Shown: one piece after another, positions 1 to 10,000 of the stretch | Position numbering within the stretch: the first letter of the stretch is position 1 | Layout: the number at the start of each line of letters is the position of its first letter | The notes under the pieces: model-generated | Seen by the model: the letters and a program-made list of their open reading frames with translations, nothing else | What the model was told of the DNA's origin: nothing | Databases searched by the model: none | NCBI RefSeq assembly: GCF_900168045.1 | Contig: NZ_FUYY01000001.1 | Span: 868,001-932,000 of the forward strand | From: Salegentibacter holothuriorum | Lineage (GTDB): Bacteria; Bacteroidota; Bacteroidia; Flavobacteriales; Flavobacteriaceae | Direction of reading: 5' to 3' | DNA: 64,000 nt | Program-made: the position numbers and the translations under genes

Positions 1-2
1 AA

Positions 3-269
3 TATGGAAGACCTCTGCTTTTGGATGTTTTCAGAATATGTCTGGCCAATAGTAGCGAAATTCCAGATGGGCAAACGGGATTTAACAAAACGGGAGGTGT
101 TGTGGGAAATGCACAGTTTGAATATGACAACCGGGGCAATGGTGTCTTGAATGCTGAAGAGTTACTAAAATACTCCCTGCCAACTTTTGAGAAAGCCAAA
201 GAAGTTGCAGAATACAATCAATGGAAAGAAGAAAACTGGGGTGACCCCTCAGATTGGGGAAGAGAATAA
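3..269 (+). CDS. C-terminal part of an unknown protein (5' end outside window)
   Basis: The frame is open from the left edge and stops with TAA at 267-269, so this is the last 88 codons of a longer gene. A TTG at 21 could serve as a start but nothing supports it. The visible segment is hydrophilic, with a Gly/Asn-rich stretch (about residues 25-50) and a Trp-rich acidic tail ending GDPSDWGRE. I do not recognise the family. Only 2 bases separate its stop from the ATG of the next gene, so it is the upstream member of the large-protein operon and probably acts with it. Confidence 0.6.
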   Translation, partial: YGRPLLLDVFRICLANSSEIPDGQTGFNKTGGVVGNAQFEYDNRGNGVLNAEELLKYSLPTFEKAKEVAEYNQWKEENWGDPSDWGRE

Positions 270-271
270 CG

Positions 272-3200
272 ATGGAAAAAGAACAACTCATAAAGGAATT
301 TAGCTGGCTGTTGCAGCCATTAGCACGCGCGGCTAGCAGCAAAGAAAATCTAGAGGATTTCCTGAAGCATTTTGGCCATCAGGTGAGCCAGCCTGATTTG
401 GGCGCTATGTTTCCTGAATTTGAAGTTCTGGGGACTGCAATTGACAACCTGATAGAGCAAGCTGAAAACGGGGAAATTGAAGTTGCGGAAGTCCTGACGG
501 AAATCACCCGGTTTTTCTTAAGTATCCAGGCACTTGCTGATAATACCGCAGTTAAAAATTACTTTGTCTCGAGTTTCTTTCCTGAAGTGTTCGATTACCT
601 AGTACTGCAGTACCTTTCAGTTCACAAACCTGAAGTGGTTTCTGTGATGGAAGCTCTGGGAGTACTTGATATTCAAATTGAAAACAGAGATATTGACTAC
701 AAAAAAATAGTTCTCGATTTTGAAAAAGTTTCCACCTTTGTTACTGATAATAAGAAGTGGCTCAAAGAAGTCTATGGCTGGAAAGGCAATCCCAGCCTCC
801 CCAAAGAAAAACGGCTGGATTATGAGCAGATACTTAATGTGCTTGAGCTTGTTCTCGAATCTTACGGGTTATCGCTTGTTTATGTGAAAGAACTTACCGC
901 TGCGCAACTGCAGGGTTTTCTGAAGAATATTCCGGGAGGCGAAAAGTTTTTCGGAGCTTCCTTGCCTCTGATACAGGAGGAGGTTAGCAGTGTGGATGAA
1001 AACGGGGAACCGGTGTTTGCGGTTGAGGCGGGAATAAAATTATTACCCTTTGGTGATATATCCAGTCCTTCTAGTCTGGGAATTGCCATAACCCCATATG
1101 CCAAAGGGAACTTAAACGAGAATATAGAAATATCTGAAAACCTGGGTTTAAAGGTAGATATTTCGGGAGATGCAGATGCAGATGCTGAAGTCTATCTTGC
1201 CATCACGCCCGATGGAATTTCAAGTAAAGGGGGAACAGCAGACGTTAGCGGCGGCTTTCAAATGCTGTTGACCTATGCGAAGCCATCTGATGAAAATCTG
1301 GAGATTTTCGACATTCAGGGTCTGGCCAAATTAATGGCCAAAAAGCTTACTGCCGGCGTGGGCGGCGATTTGAAGGGCAACGCACATCTTTCTGCCGGAG
1401 TAAAGGATTTGGAGTTTTCAATAGACCTTTCCGAAGACGGCTTGTTAGGTAATTTCCTTTCAGATCCTATCATACTGTTTATAGGTGATATGGGGGTGAA
1501 GTGGCAGTATGGGAAAGGTATAAGTTTCGAGGGCGGGAATAACCTGGCAATTCAGGTACCTCTTCATATCGACTTAAGTGTAATGGAAATTAATGCCTTT
1601 GGTATAGAGCTTGGTCTTGAAGATAACACCAGCCTCATTACTACCCTTTCGGGAAATCTAAATCTGGGGGTCATCAAAGCTTCTATAGATTCTATTGGTA
1701 GTCGCATCAATATTATAAAAAGCGATAATGGAGTATTGGGCAAAAACGACTTTCAGTTCGATTTTCAACCTCCCAAAGGCGTGGGCCTGTCTATAGATGC
1801 CGGCGTAGTAAAAGGAGGTGGTTTTGTAAAGTTTTATCCTGAAAAAGGCGAATACTCAGGATTTCTTGAACTTACGTTTAGTGAGATCATTTCATTAAAA
1901 GCAATTGGTATAATCAACACCAAAATGCCAGATGGTTCCGAGGGATTTTCCCTTCTGGTGATCATTTCTGCGGAATTTGGTTCCGGTATTCAGCTCGGCT
2001 TCGGCTTTACACTGCTTGGTGTAGGCGGACTTTTAGGGCTAAATCGTACCATGAAATTGGATGCACTGGCCACCGGGGTTCGTACTGGGGCAGTGAATGG
2101 TATTATGTTCCCTACGAACATTATAGAGAACGCTCCACGCATCATTAGTGATCTTCAGGATTTTTTTCCCGTGCAGCAGGATAGGTTTCTTATAGGTCCA
2201 ATGGCCAAACTCGGCTGGGGCACTCCTACCCTAATAAGTATTTCTCTAGGGATTATTATTGAGATCCCGGGAAATATCGCTATTCTGGGAATTTTGAAAA
2301 TCGTTTTACCCACTGAGGAAGCCTCGCTTATAAAACTGCAAGTAAACTTTATAGGTGCCATTGAATTCGACAAGGAACGTCTTTGGTTTTTTGCCAGTAT
2401 GTACGACTCCCGGGTTTTATTTTATACCCTTGAAGGTGAAATGGGTATGCTGGTTGGCTGGGGAGCAAAAGCTAATTTTGTTTCAAGTGTAGGCGGCTTC
2501 CATCCAGCATTTAAGCCCCCTACCCTTCCCTTTCCTAATCCTGTACGTATTTCTCTGAGTATTTTAAACGAATCCTGGGGAAAAATACGCGTGATGGCCT
2601 ATTTTGCAGTAACCTCTAATACTGCTCAATTTGGTGCTAAAGCTGAGCTGTACTTTGGATTCAGCGAACTCAAGATCGAAGGTCATATAGGTTTTGATGC
2701 ATTATTCCAGTTTTCACCTTTCTATATGATTATCCAGCTTTCGGCTTCTCTTTCGGTCAAGGTTTTTGGTATTGGACTTTTCAGCGTGCGCGTAAAAATG
2801 TCACTTGAAGGCCCTGCCCCCTGGTATGCTCACGGCACCGGATCAATTTCGCTGCTATTCTTTGATATCGATGTCGACTTCGACTTTACCTGGGGAGAAG
2901 AAAAAGATACCAGGCTACCCCCAATATCAATTATGCCCCTTCTCATCGAGGAATTTGAAAAACAGGAAAACTGGAAAGCACTAGTACCTGTGAACAATAA
3001 TTTACTAGTGAGCTTGCGGAAGATAGATTCCGTAGCCGAACTGGTCCTGCATCCGGTAGGTACCCTACAGGTAATACAACGGGCTATCCCACTTGAACTT
3101 ACTTTGGATAAGATGGGAAGTCAAAAACCCGATGACGCTAATTTTTTCAGCGTGGATCCCGAGGGCAGCGAATTGTCAAAAATTAAAACTCTTGATGAAG

Positions 3201-3688
3201 ATTTCGCCATTGCTCAGTTCAAGGAATTAAAAGATGCTGAAAAGCTTAGCAGTCCTTCTTTCCAGCCAATTCAGGGAGGGATGGAACTTTCTATTAGCGG
3301 AGAACAGCTAAAAACCGGGAAAACGGTAAAGAGACATGTCCGATATGAACTGATCACGGTAGATACAAACTATAAACGCGGCAGAAAAGCTTTCTTTAAA
3401 TTCTTAAAAAGTCTATTTGGTGTTTTTCTTCGGGGTAATACTGTTTCTCGCGCAGATATCTCTTATCAAACAAATAGAAACCTGCAACCTTTCGATTCAA
3501 AAATAAACATACAAGAGCCCGGTTTTTCTGTGGCTAAGATCTCGAACAATACTGTTTTTGATGCTGAGGCACATTTTAGCAGTCAGGCACAGGCAAAAGA
3601 ATATATGCAGGCGCAACTTCTGGTACACCCTGAACTGGAAGATGAACTACACGTCCTGCCCAATAACGAAATCAATCCAGCGGCATGA
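272..3688 (+). CDS. DUF6603-like large beta-rich protein
   Basis: This 1138 aa protein of unknown function starts at ATG 272, preceded by the purine-rich GGGGAAGAG. An in-frame TTG 18 bases upstream would overlap the previous gene and is less likely. Residues 1-200 look helical. From about residue 210 the sequence becomes long alternating polar/hydrophobic beta-strand segments. Residues about 500-880 (GFVKFYPEKGEYSG, FLIGPMAKLGWGTPTL, DFDFTWGEE) resemble what I recall of DUF6603, an uncharacterised domain of bacteria and fungi. There is no signal peptide or clear transmembrane helix. The stop overlaps the next start (ATGA), which points to translational coupling. The family call is from memory of the motif style, and the function is unknown. 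Confidence 0.7.
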   Translation: MEKEQLIKEFSWLLQPLARAASSKENLEDFLKHFGHQVSQPDLGAMFPEFEVLGTAIDNLIEQAENGEIEVAEVLTEITRFFLSIQALADNTAVKNYFVSSFFPEVFDYLVLQYLSVHKPEVVSVMEALGVLDIQIENRDIDYKKIVLDFEKVSTFVTDNKKWLKEVYGWKGNPSLPKEKRLDYEQILNVLELVLESYGLSLVYVKELTAAQLQGFLKNIPGGEKFFGASLPLIQEEVSSVDENGEPVFAVEAGIKLLPFGDISSPSSLGIAITPYAKGNLNENIEISENLGLKVDISGDADADAEVYLAITPDGISSKGGTADVSGGFQMLLTYAKPSDENLEIFDIQGLAKLMAKKLTAGVGGDLKGNAHLSAGVKDLEFSIDLSEDGLLGNFLSDPIILFIGDMGVKWQYGKGISFEGGNNLAIQVPLHIDLSVMEINAFGIELGLEDNTSLITTLSGNLNLGVIKASIDSIGSRINIIKSDNGVLGKNDFQFDFQPPKGVGLSIDAGVVKGGGFVKFYPEKGEYSGFLELTFSEIISLKAIGIINTKMPDGSEGFSLLVIISAEFGSGIQLGFGFTLLGVGGLLGLNRTMKLDALATGVRTGAVNGIMFPTNIIENAPRIISDLQDFFPVQQDRFLIGPMAKLGWGTPTLISISLGIIIEIPGNIAILGILKIVLPTEEASLIKLQVNFIGAIEFDKERLWFFASMYDSRVLFYTLEGEMGMLVGWGAKANFVSSVGGFHPAFKPPTLPFPNPVRISLSILNESWGKIRVMAYFAVTSNTAQFGAKAELYFGFSELKIEGHIGFDALFQFSPFYMIIQLSASLSVKVFGIGLFSVRVKMSLEGPAPWYAHGTGSISLLFFDIDVDFDFTWGEEKDTRLPPISIMPLLIEEFEKQENWKALVPVNNNLLVSLRKIDSVAELVLHPVGTLQVIQRAIPLELTLDKMGSQKPDDANFFSVDPEGSELSKIKTLDEDFAIAQFKELKDAEKLSSPSFQPIQGGMELSISGEQLKTGKTVKRHVRYELITVDTNYKRGRKAFFKFLKSLFGVFLRGNTVSRADISYQTNRNLQPFDSKINIQEPGFSVAKISNNTVFDAEAHFSSQAQAKEYMQAQLLVHPELEDELHVLPNNEINPAA

Positions 3689-6600
3689 GTGATACAATTT
3701 CCACATATACTTTTTTACCCTGGCTTAGACAGGGAATTGCCAATAAGATAGGTACCACTGGCAGCGCTTCTGGACGTGCCACTATCCCAATTTCTTTGAA
3801 ATTGAAAGGTAAGGCCCTGCAAGGAGCGGACCTGGAGCATACCATTAACCGGCAGATCGCACTTTACGGCCCCGGTGATATTATCGGGATAGATAAAAAA
3901 GCAATTGTAAAAAACGAGCCCCGTAATTGGATCACCAATTTTGAACCCAACTACATGCCTTACATCGAATTTTACGATGAGGATTTTCCCTGGCGATATT
4001 CACCCGTAGCGGTAGATCAAAAAGACAGATTAAAGCCCTGGGTGGCTTTAGTAGTTTTAAAAGAAGATGAATTTGAGGAGTCTAAAAACATGCAGGATAA
4101 GCCTTTGGCATATATTAAAGTCACCGATACTTCGGCTTCTTTTCAACCCGCTGATCAACTATGGGCCTGGGCACATGTACATGTAAATGAAGCTATTATT
4201 GATGAGGAGGAGAAAATTATGGCTAAAAGTGCCTCTGATATCAAAAATGTACTTTCTGAATTACAGGATCTACTGGCAAAAAATCCCGATCTGGCTTATT
4301 CCAGATTGATGTGTCCACGAAAACTGGAACCTAATGTTTCCTACCATGCTTTTTTAATCCCGTCATTCGAAACCGGTAGACTTTCCGGCCTGGGACTGGA
4401 TCCTTCCAAAAGTCCCGATACAGGAACCGGTGCCTGGGAAGATTATAACAATAAGCAGGATAACAATCTATTTCCTGTTTATCATCGATGGAATTTTAAA
4501 ACCGGTACCCTTGGCGATTTTGAATATCTAGTACGCTTACTTGAGCCGAAACAAATTGACAGCCGTGTAGGCCGCAGGCCAATAGACGTACAGCACCCAG
4601 GTTCAAATGTTCGTGGAATAACTGATCCTGAACTGGGGGGTATACTCAAACTCGGTGGAGCTTTAAAGATCCCTTTTGATACTTTGAGCGAAACTGACAA
4701 GGAAGAAGTGAACAAATATGATAACTGGGATCAGGATCCTTACCCCCATTATTTTCAAAAAGATCTGGCGGCATTTATTAATCTGGCCGATGAATATTCC
4801 GTTAAAACGGCGGCCAGAGCTAATAAAGATGCGGAAATTGGTCTTGATCCGCAAATTAACGAAGAGGACAAAGATCCTCTTATCACTGCACCTCTCTATG
4901 GCCGATGGCACGCGCTGCAGCAACGCTTGCTTCAATCACGGGAAGGTAGCGAAGTTCCCAATAAACAAAACTGGATACATGAACTTAATCTTGATCCCCG
5001 TTACCGGGTACCAGCTGGGTTTGGAACTGGAGTGATCCAGAAAAATCAGGAAGAATATATGGAGGCCGCATGGAAACAAGTAGGTGATATCCTTGAGGCA
5101 AATCGCAAGATTCGTCAGGCTCAGATGGCCAGGGAAGCTTCCTGGGTTTGGTATGACAAACACCTGCGACCTACTGTAGAGGCAAATCCCGAAAAAGCAT
5201 TTTTTATCACTCGTCCGGTTCAAGCACGTGCAATGGTAAAATCGAACAATGGCGAAGAAAGTTCCATGCAAACAGTTTACTATACGGTAAAAAAAAGCCG
5301 TATCCCACTTGTGGTAACTTCTACGGCGATGCGGCGAATATTGCGGCCAGGCAGCCGTTTGATGAAAAACCTGCCTTTTGATCAGAATGTAAAAAGATCA
5401 AATTTAATCGAGCGAATCAATAAGGCTGAAGTTTATCCTGCTCCGCCAAAAATAGTGCCGGAAGACCTGCCCACTGTGGAAGATGTAAGGACAGAAGGCA
5501 ACAACACCATTCCAGAATTCGTCGTTGCCTGGATCAAAAAGTATTCCTGGCTTAAAACTTTGTTAATCATCCTGATGATCATTTTATTTTTTGTGATGAT
5601 GTTCGCCCCTGGGGGTGTAATACTTACCGCTTTTTATACGCTTTTATTTATAGGATCGGTCGTAGCTCTAACCCGTTACAATAAATGGAAAAAGCAAATA
5701 GAAGCTACACAAGAGCTCAAAGAAGAGTATATCAGCCCCGAATATGTGGACAAGATGCCTAAAAGCTCCGATTTCAATATTACTCTTGCTGATTCTGGAT
5801 TTACACCAAAATTTGGCGATAATGACAGTTCTGAAGCGGTTAAATTTAAAAATGCATTGCGAGACAATTTCAATTTGATAGAACAAAGCCGGGTTTTAGG
5901 CGAACAACCTGAGAAGCCAAAAATAGAACTTCCGGAACTGGTGCAGGCTACCTTTACCGCTATAAATCCACAATTCACTATTCCCAAATTGGTGGATAGT
6001 ATAGTTTTCCTTCCTCCACGTATAAAAGAAAAAATGAAAGAACAATTCGTTGAGGCCATGGCTTACCCCGAATTTGATATTCCGATGTACAAACCGCTAA
6101 AAAATATATCAGCAGAATTGTTTTTACCGAATATCAATTTTATCGGCCAGAACAGTATTTCGCTGCTTGAAACCAATCAAAAATTCATCGAAGCCTATAT
6201 GGTAGGGCTTAATCACGAATTTGCACGTGAATTGCTTTGGAGGGAATATTCTACCGATCAGCGGGGAAGCTATTTTCGACAGTTTTGGGATGTATCTTCC
6301 CATTTGCCCGAGAAAGGATTTACCGAAGAAGAATGGAAAGAGAAAATGCGGGATATTCCGCCGTTGCACCGATGGAGTAAATTTTCAAAACTGGGTGATC
6401 ATGATCACCGTGAAGAAGCCGGGGAAAAAGAAAATGAGGTAGTTCTTGTTATAAGAGGTGAACTACTGAAAAAATATCCTAATGCCGTGATCTATGCACA
6501 TAGAGCTGCCTGGCAAACAAAAGATAATGGCAGCATTGATTCCCGAAAGGAACGGGTGCTAAAAGAACTTACGCAGGCGGAAGCCGAAAATCCTCCAAAA

Positions 6601-7056
6601 ACAGTAGTAAAAACTCCACTGTATGAAGCCAAAGTAGATCCCGACATCACCTTTTTTGGTTTTGATCTTACAGCAGAAGAAGCCCGTGGAGGTACAGGAG
6701 ATGAGGAAGGAGATGGAAATAAGCCAGGTTGGTTCTTTGTTATAAAGGAACGTCCTGGGGAACCTACATTTGGTCTGGATATCGAAGCGGATGAAGAGAA
6801 CATAGATGTATGGAATGGTCTTTCCTGGAAACGCGTGTCACCTAACGGAAATTTTCTTGAAATCAATACTAGTATGGAGGAGATAATAATAGGGGAATTT
6901 GATCCAGATTCAGAAGAAGAAAAAAAGGAACAAAATAGAGAAGATAAAAACATAGTATGGAATAAAGATATGAATGCTGCCGAGCTTGCTTATGTACTGT
7001 ACCAGGTGCCGGTAATGGTGGCCGTACACGCTGCTGAAATGCTACCAAAACCTTAA
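3685..7056 (+). CDS. Large unknown protein with internal membrane hairpin
   Basis: This 1123 aa protein is the third member of the large-protein operon and overlaps the previous gene by 4 bases. The N terminus contains a distinctive YTFLPWLRQGIANKI segment, typical of a family I have seen only as hypothetical. Residues about 1-600 are soluble and Trp/Pro-rich. Residues about 622-668 form two adjacent hydrophobic helices (LLIILMIILFFVMMF and LTAFYTLLFIGSVVAL), followed by basic NKWKK. The remaining 450 residues are soluble again. There is no N-terminal signal sequence, so if membrane-bound it would place both large halves on the same side. No catalytic motif is visible and the function is unknown. 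Confidence 0.7.
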   Translation: MSDTISTYTFLPWLRQGIANKIGTTGSASGRATIPISLKLKGKALQGADLEHTINRQIALYGPGDIIGIDKKAIVKNEPRNWITNFEPNYMPYIEFYDEDFPWRYSPVAVDQKDRLKPWVALVVLKEDEFEESKNMQDKPLAYIKVTDTSASFQPADQLWAWAHVHVNEAIIDEEEKIMAKSASDIKNVLSELQDLLAKNPDLAYSRLMCPRKLEPNVSYHAFLIPSFETGRLSGLGLDPSKSPDTGTGAWEDYNNKQDNNLFPVYHRWNFKTGTLGDFEYLVRLLEPKQIDSRVGRRPIDVQHPGSNVRGITDPELGGILKLGGALKIPFDTLSETDKEEVNKYDNWDQDPYPHYFQKDLAAFINLADEYSVKTAARANKDAEIGLDPQINEEDKDPLITAPLYGRWHALQQRLLQSREGSEVPNKQNWIHELNLDPRYRVPAGFGTGVIQKNQEEYMEAAWKQVGDILEANRKIRQAQMAREASWVWYDKHLRPTVEANPEKAFFITRPVQARAMVKSNNGEESSMQTVYYTVKKSRIPLVVTSTAMRRILRPGSRLMKNLPFDQNVKRSNLIERINKAEVYPAPPKIVPEDLPTVEDVRTEGNNTIPEFVVAWIKKYSWLKTLLIILMIILFFVMMFAPGGVILTAFYTLLFIGSVVALTRYNKWKKQIEATQELKEEYISPEYVDKMPKSSDFNITLADSGFTPKFGDNDSSEAVKFKNALRDNFNLIEQSRVLGEQPEKPKIELPELVQATFTAINPQFTIPKLVDSIVFLPPRIKEKMKEQFVEAMAYPEFDIPMYKPLKNISAELFLPNINFIGQNSISLLETNQKFIEAYMVGLNHEFARELLWREYSTDQRGSYFRQFWDVSSHLPEKGFTEEEWKEKMRDIPPLHRWSKFSKLGDHDHREEAGEKENEVVLVIRGELLKKYPNAVIYAHRAAWQTKDNGSIDSRKERVLKELTQAEAENPPKTVVKTPLYEAKVDPDITFFGFDLTAEEARGGTGDEEGDGNKPGWFFVIKERPGEPTFGLDIEADEENIDVWNGLSWKRVSPNGNFLEINTSMEEIIIGEFDPDSEEEKKEQNREDKNIVWNKDMNAAELAYVLYQVPVMVAVHAAEMLPKP

Positions 7057-7067
7057 AGTTTAAAATC

Positions 7068-10000
7068 ATGCCAGAATTCAACGACATACAAAAAAATCTA
7101 TCCCGTGCCATTCGAGAAAAGGAAAAAGCGAAGCAGAACCTGACATTGAAAAGGGAGCAATTGTTAGTCCTGCAGAAGAAAAAAGAAAAGCTTGGGCGAA
7201 AATTTGATGAACAGAGTTCAGGTTTGTTACGGCAAAAACAAATACTGGATCGTCAGGAACACGAATTAAAAGCATCCATTTTAAGAGAAAGAAATATCCT
7301 TGAGGAAAGATCCGGCCTTGCGGATAGCTTGCTTCGGGATTTTCAGCCTTTATCTGATCCCCGGGAACACATCTCCAACTTTAAGGATGACACTCCGTTC
7401 CTGCTGATGCCTGTACGCATGGAAACGCGTTTTAAAGAATTAAAGGATGGCAATGCAAGTTACTACCAGCTGTGGCTGCGGGTTTATCCCGACGATTGCG
7501 CGATAGATTCCTTTGAAGAAACCCTTTCACGGGCCGAAGTAGCAAGCGCTAAATTGTACTACCAGGGAATGCGACAAGCAAATGAACGTGAGCCTATGGA
7601 AAGAGCTGCCTGGCGGGACCTGGTTTCCACATACGGATCAGGCAGGGCAGGTTATATTCTGGATAATTTCAAACCCATAGAAACAGGTAATGAACCTCAG
7701 GTTTCGGGAGATAATCAACTAATATTAACTATTCCCGTTACCGAAGTTCCGCCAGAGGCAGAACCAATTAAAACTTACTGGACAGAAGCGTGGAAGGCAT
7801 CTACCGAAGAAAACCGGAGAGAAGCAAAAGAAGATCTTATTGCAGAAGTAGGTCAGGAAAGAGCATCCGAAATTATTGAAAATATCGTTCCTTCCAACTT
7901 CAACTCTCCTCCTCCTGAAAATACTTCTGAGGTAAAGGTGGTTTTTATTATCTTCCCAAAAGAAGAAGAGCTTGAACTAAAGGAACAAAGCTGGTCACAG
8001 GCTGCACGTACAAATGTCTTGCCCGACAGATTTGTGGTAACAGCTTATAATGGCAGTGAGCAGGCTTCCGAAAATATTGCTTTTCAGGAGATCGGAAACC
8101 TGATACCTTCTCCCTTGGCAATGGGTCCCGATCCTTCACTGGAAAAAGAAGAACAGCTTCAGCAGGAAAACGGTGCGCTTAAGGTGAACGAAGAGCTGAA
8201 ATGGATGGTAGATTTTGAGGAAGCTGTTAAAAAAGGAATGGGTTTCCGAATATCCATTTCGGAAGAACAGGCGAAAAATGGTTTTGACCGCATTGTGGTA
8301 CTGGGACTGAAACTCAGTGCTGGAAAGGAAGAATCTACAAATCGGTTAGAGAGTCTTTTTAATAACCATCAGCGAAGCAAAAAAGGATTGAGTATTCTTC
8401 CCCAGGGCACCCCTACAAACAATACTGAAACAGGGGAAGCTGCCTATGCTTATTTCGAGGATTCCGATGTAAGTTTTGATCAGCGGAAAGCCGGGAATCA
8501 ATTCACTGAAACCACCGACTGGAAAGATAAAAAAGATGGGCAGTGGCTGGCTGAGTGGCTGGGTCTGAACCCTGAAATTTTTAAAAATACTTATAACGCT
8601 GGCCTACCGGATCAGGCCGAAGCGAAGGCAATGAATATCTGTCTATTTCCCGCAACTCTGGGTTATATGATGGAGAGTATGATGCAGGAAGTCTTTTCTG
8701 AAGATGATGTAGAACAAACTCGATGGTTTTTCAACCACTTTGTGAGCGGCCGCGGTCCCATACCAGCGATTAAGATCGGCAGGCAGCCTTATGGGATCTT
8801 GCCCACCACAGCTTTTTCAGAAATAAAGTGGCTGGAGCAACGAAATTTTCCCCGTGTACAGGGAATCCCCTGGATTAAAGGAAACGAGTTCTTTCTACCA
8901 AAGCTTTACAGTATCCTTGGACAAATGGATAAAGATTGGTCACCGTTGTTCAGAAAAGCTGCCTATGTGGGCAAAGAGGGCGATGCCCATCAACTCTTAC
9001 TCGATATTGTTGGATTAAGTCCAACCTCCGTCGAGTTTTATCAACGCTACGCGGAAAGCAAGGATGCTTTAATCAACCGCTTTAAGCTGGCCGGGGGGCT
9101 TGGAGTTCTAATAGCTATTATCCTGGCAGGAAACTATGAAAAGAGCGGAAAGGAATTGCTGAAAAAATTTGGTGCGGAAACAGAAGAAACTCCCGATATT
9201 CTGAAACAATTCTTCCTAAAAAAATCAAATAAACTTTTACGCCACCTGGTAGATGAAGCCAAATCTTCGGAGACGGAGCCAATAAAGCCCACTACGACCG
9301 ATGATAAAAATTACCTGCAGTGGATGCGGGAGGCCGCTACCACCTCCCACGATAGCCTTAGAAGGCAGGAGGGATTTATAAATGACAACCCACCATCTGC
9401 ACTGTTATATTTAATGCTGAAACATTCCCTGGATCTGGGTTATATAAATACCAGCTTGTTTTTAAGGTTAAAAGCAGGTCTTCTTTCTCCTTCAGCATAT
9501 AGAAATTCTAAAGCGGAACCTAAATTTATTCATATTCAGGAGAATAAGAAAAAAGATGAAAGTCGCTGGAAGGGATTATACGAGGCCACACCTGGGATAA
9601 CAGGGAACGACCGGCAGTCGCTTGGAGATTATATTCCACAGGTGATAGAAACCGAGTTGAAATCTTCTTATCTGAAAAAACAACTGGATTCACTAAAAAC
9701 GCTGGAAAAAACTCCCACCGCCAGACTTGAGAGATTATTGACCGAACATATTGACTTATGTACCTACAGACTTGATGCCTGGAAAAACGCTTTTACAAAT
9801 TATGAACTGGCTGCTATGCGGTTCGAACAAGGGACTGAAAATGAAGTTTCCGCCAAGCCCGGTATATACTTGGGTTCATATGGCTGGCTGGAAGACGTGC
9901 GGCCGAAAAATAAAAAGCTAAAGCCCAAAAATCTGGAGGATGAAGAACTGGCCAAACATTTTAACAGGAATGATGAACCACAGCTGAAGACCGATGATCA

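Noticed and set aside
3737-3750. ATTGCCAATA inside the 1123 aa gene as a second attachment core.
   Set aside because: Only a 10-base partial match to the mnmE end, located within an intact gene.
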